Assembly: GCA_929200455.1 (NCBI GenBank)
Contig: CAKMZR010000021.1
Coordinates: forward strand, 1 to 16,371
Reading direction: 5' to 3'
DNA: 16,371 bases
Source: an uncultured Alphaproteobacteria bacterium
GTDB taxonomy: Bacteria; Pseudomonadota; Alphaproteobacteria; CAKMZR01
Positions within the stretch are counted from its first letter, which is position 1. The number at the start of each line of letters is the position of its first letter. The translations under genes were made by a program, and so were the position numbers. This document shows positions 16,245 through 16,371 of this stretch, piece after piece. Below the pieces are notes generated by a model. That model was not told the origin of the DNA. It made no database searches and saw nothing but the letters and a program-made list of their open reading frames with translations.

Positions 16245-16371
16245 ATGTTTTTGAAGATTCGATTGTTGCCGGTCTTGATAGTGGTGTCGAGTATGATGTT
16301 GATGACGAAGGTGAGTACGGTATGGTTCCGTATATCTGAGCCTGATGTGCCTGAAGAGGAGGGTCACACGG
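16245..16371 (+). CDS. MotE-like flagellar protein, N-terminus only (cut by window end)
   Basis: Forty-two complete codons are visible before the window ends. The peptide starts MFLKIRLLPVLIVVSSMML, a signal-anchor or transmembrane helix with the RLLP beginning typical of MotE/MgtE-N-like proteins of alphaproteobacterial flagellar clusters. MotE is a periplasmic chaperone for MotC in Rhizobium. The assignment rests on position after fliM and the DUF6468-like gene and on this short N-terminus. The ATG is preceded by AGAGGTTGAAGAG. The last nine residues (DVPEEEGHT) come from the 26-base repeat that also occurs in the preceding gene and may not belong to the true gene if the contig end is misassembled. 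Confidence 0.55.
   Translation, partial: MFLKIRLLPVLIVVSSMMLMTKVSTVWFRISEPDVPEEEGHT
16346..16371 (+). repeat. 26-base direct repeat, copy 2 (at the window end)
   Basis: Identical to 16015-16040. It runs to the last base of the window, so the true repeat could be longer. The base before it differs from copy 1 (A against G). Confidence 0.9.

Overview
The window looks like chromosome from an alphaproteobacterium, most likely of Rhodospirillales/Acetobacterales type. The evidence is an alphaproteobacterial Hfq core, an RNase E with an acidic insertion in its N-terminal S1 region, and the gene order fliL–fliM–DUF6468-like–motE-like, which I know mainly from Rhodospirillales. G+C is near 50 % (30-32 of 60 in the three lines I counted). 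No tRNA, rRNA, CRISPR array, insertion sequence, integrase or phage gene was seen.

The strongest property of the DNA is an extreme base asymmetry. The + strand is G-rich and C-poor throughout, whichever strand is coding (for example 28 G and 2 C at 5281-5340, and 26 G and 6 C at 2341-2400 inside a minus-strand gene). The two sets of genes therefore use two codon dialects. Plus-strand genes use TTG, GTG, GAG, CGT/AGG and ATA; minus-strand genes use C- and A-ending codons and have Asn/His/Thr/Pro/Gln-rich proteins. Because G excess marks leading strands, the + strand is probably the leading strand, with the origin off the left end.

Layout. (1) 1-488: hfq with its leader. (2) 489-4472, minus strand: an apparent operon read right to left, tviB/wbpA-like nucleotide-sugar dehydrogenase, then purH (4-base gap), then rnd (29-base gap). 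A good promoter candidate lies at 4590-4618, and rnd ends back-to-back with hfq. (3) 4473-4979: a 507-base divergent intergenic region. (4) 4980-12270, plus strand: a tight housekeeping run of rne, a BepA-like M48 metalloprotease with TPRs and a Tat-type signal, sfsA, map, radC, an unrecognised 233-residue protein gene and coaE. (5) 12360-13844: degP/htrA. (6) 14038-16371: flagellar genes fliL, fliM, a DUF6468-like membrane/coiled-coil protein and the start of a motE-like gene cut by the window end.

Functionally the window joins RNA metabolism (Hfq, RNase D, RNase E), envelope quality control (M48 protease, DegP), purine and CoA synthesis, N-terminal Met removal and the flagellar switch/stator region. 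No single new multi-gene system stands out. The best leads are the strand asymmetry and its consequences for translation signals, the unrecognised gene between radC and coaE, the orphan sugar dehydrogenase upstream of purH, and a 26-base in-frame repeat that coincides with the window end.
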